Shown in pieces: positions 63,470-64,000 of a stretch of 64,000 nucleotides of DNA. The position numbers were made by a program, and so were the translations under genes. This DNA comes from Salminus brasiliensis (lineage: Eukaryota; Chordata; Actinopteri; Characiformes; Bryconidae): the NCBI RefSeq assembly GCF_030463535.1, contig NC_132879.1:40144597-40208596 (forward strand). Reading direction: 5' to 3'. The notes under the pieces are model-generated. The model did not search any database, had not been told where the DNA came from, and saw nothing but the letters and a program-made list of their open reading frames with translations. Numbering within the stretch: position 1 is the first letter of the stretch; each line of letters begins with the position of its first letter.

Positions 63470-64000
63470 CTTTCACAAAAGTTTGTAGAAGCTGTCTGCA
63501 TGCATAGGTGATTGGTTTTATATACCTGTGGCTATGGAATTGATTGGAAAACCTGAATTCAATTATTTGGATGGGTGAGTGAATTTTGTGGCAATATAGT
63601 ATTTATAGTTTAATTAGGGGTAACATTTTAAGGTGGAATAAAAAGCGACATCAGCTTCATTTAACAGTAATGTGTTAGATTGTGTTGTCAAAGGCTTGGC
63701 CTTTTTTGCAAACTTTTGCCCAAACTGCAGAGGAGAGGAAAAAGCCTGTTTGTGTGAGAGATAGAGACAGAGAAAGAGAAGGAGATGGAGGTTCTGGTCG
63801 CACTCTGTTTACTATAGCAGATTATGTCCCGTTTGAGTGCTCCTCAGATGTCAGATTAGCTAGTACATAAACGTGACTCCGTTTGAAAATCCGCCCACTA
63901 ATGGAGATCTGTAGGATATCGATAACAAAACAAAGTGGTATTAGTCAGCTAAACATTAAATCGTAATTACAAAAAAACGAATACAGAAAAAGTAAAAGGT
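63470..64000. other. Intergenic, right end of window
   Basis: May include the 5' flank of the preceding Tc1-type fragment (63470-63620). Otherwise AT-rich, no gene recognised. Confidence 0.55.

Overview
The window is vertebrate nuclear DNA, almost certainly from a ray-finned (teleost) fish. All three recognisable genes are spliced vertebrate genes on the minus strand. The rest is AT-rich intronic and intergenic DNA carrying many Tc1-like transposon relics, a Gypsy LTR retrotransposon, a tRNA-derived SINE, an L2-like LINE tail and long (TA)n/(CA)n microsatellites. An otophysan fish (characin, catfish or similar) is my guess from the repeat style; I cannot prove it from this sequence.

Positions 1-39193 hold the 5' two thirds of lrp6, the Wnt co-receptor, in 16 exons (exon 1 at 39139-39193, exon 16 cut by the window start). 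All 15 internal splice junctions could be placed on GT/AG sites with one continuous reading frame of about 1180 codons. They encode the signal peptide, beta-propellers 1-3 with their EGF-like modules, and most of propeller 4. The rest of propeller 4, the last EGF module, the LDLa repeats, the transmembrane segment and the PPPSP tail lie beyond position 1. The introns carry three Tc1-type elements or fragments plus a LINE tail, and intron 2 is about 9.8 kb.

Positions 39.2-44.9 kb are intergenic, with three Tc1-family relics, two of which form a chimera. Positions 44921-47665 encode mansc1, a type I membrane protein with an N-terminal MANSC domain and a very long threonine-rich mucin-like stalk. 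Its likely promoter is the CpG-rich stretch at 50.1-50.75 kb. The lrp6-mansc1 neighbourhood is the same as on human chromosome 12p13, which supports lrp6 rather than lrp5.

Positions 51991-55467 hold a four-exon gene for the small basic protein known in human as C11orf98. Its upstream flank (55.5-56.4 kb) has a dense set of promoter-like motifs (ETS, two ZNF143-like, two RFX/X-box-like, CRE-like, two CTCF-like). Positions 57.5-63.1 kb are one Tc1-like element broken by a 3.9-kb Gypsy element (5-bp target duplication visible) and by a SINE. A further degenerate Tc1 fragment follows at 63.1-63.5 kb.

I found no wholly new biological system. The most useful observations are the nested transposon stack, the transposon ends that merge into (TA)n(CA)n microsatellites, the motif-dense candidate promoter and boundary region at 55.5-56.4 kb, and possible unannotated 5' exons of mansc1.
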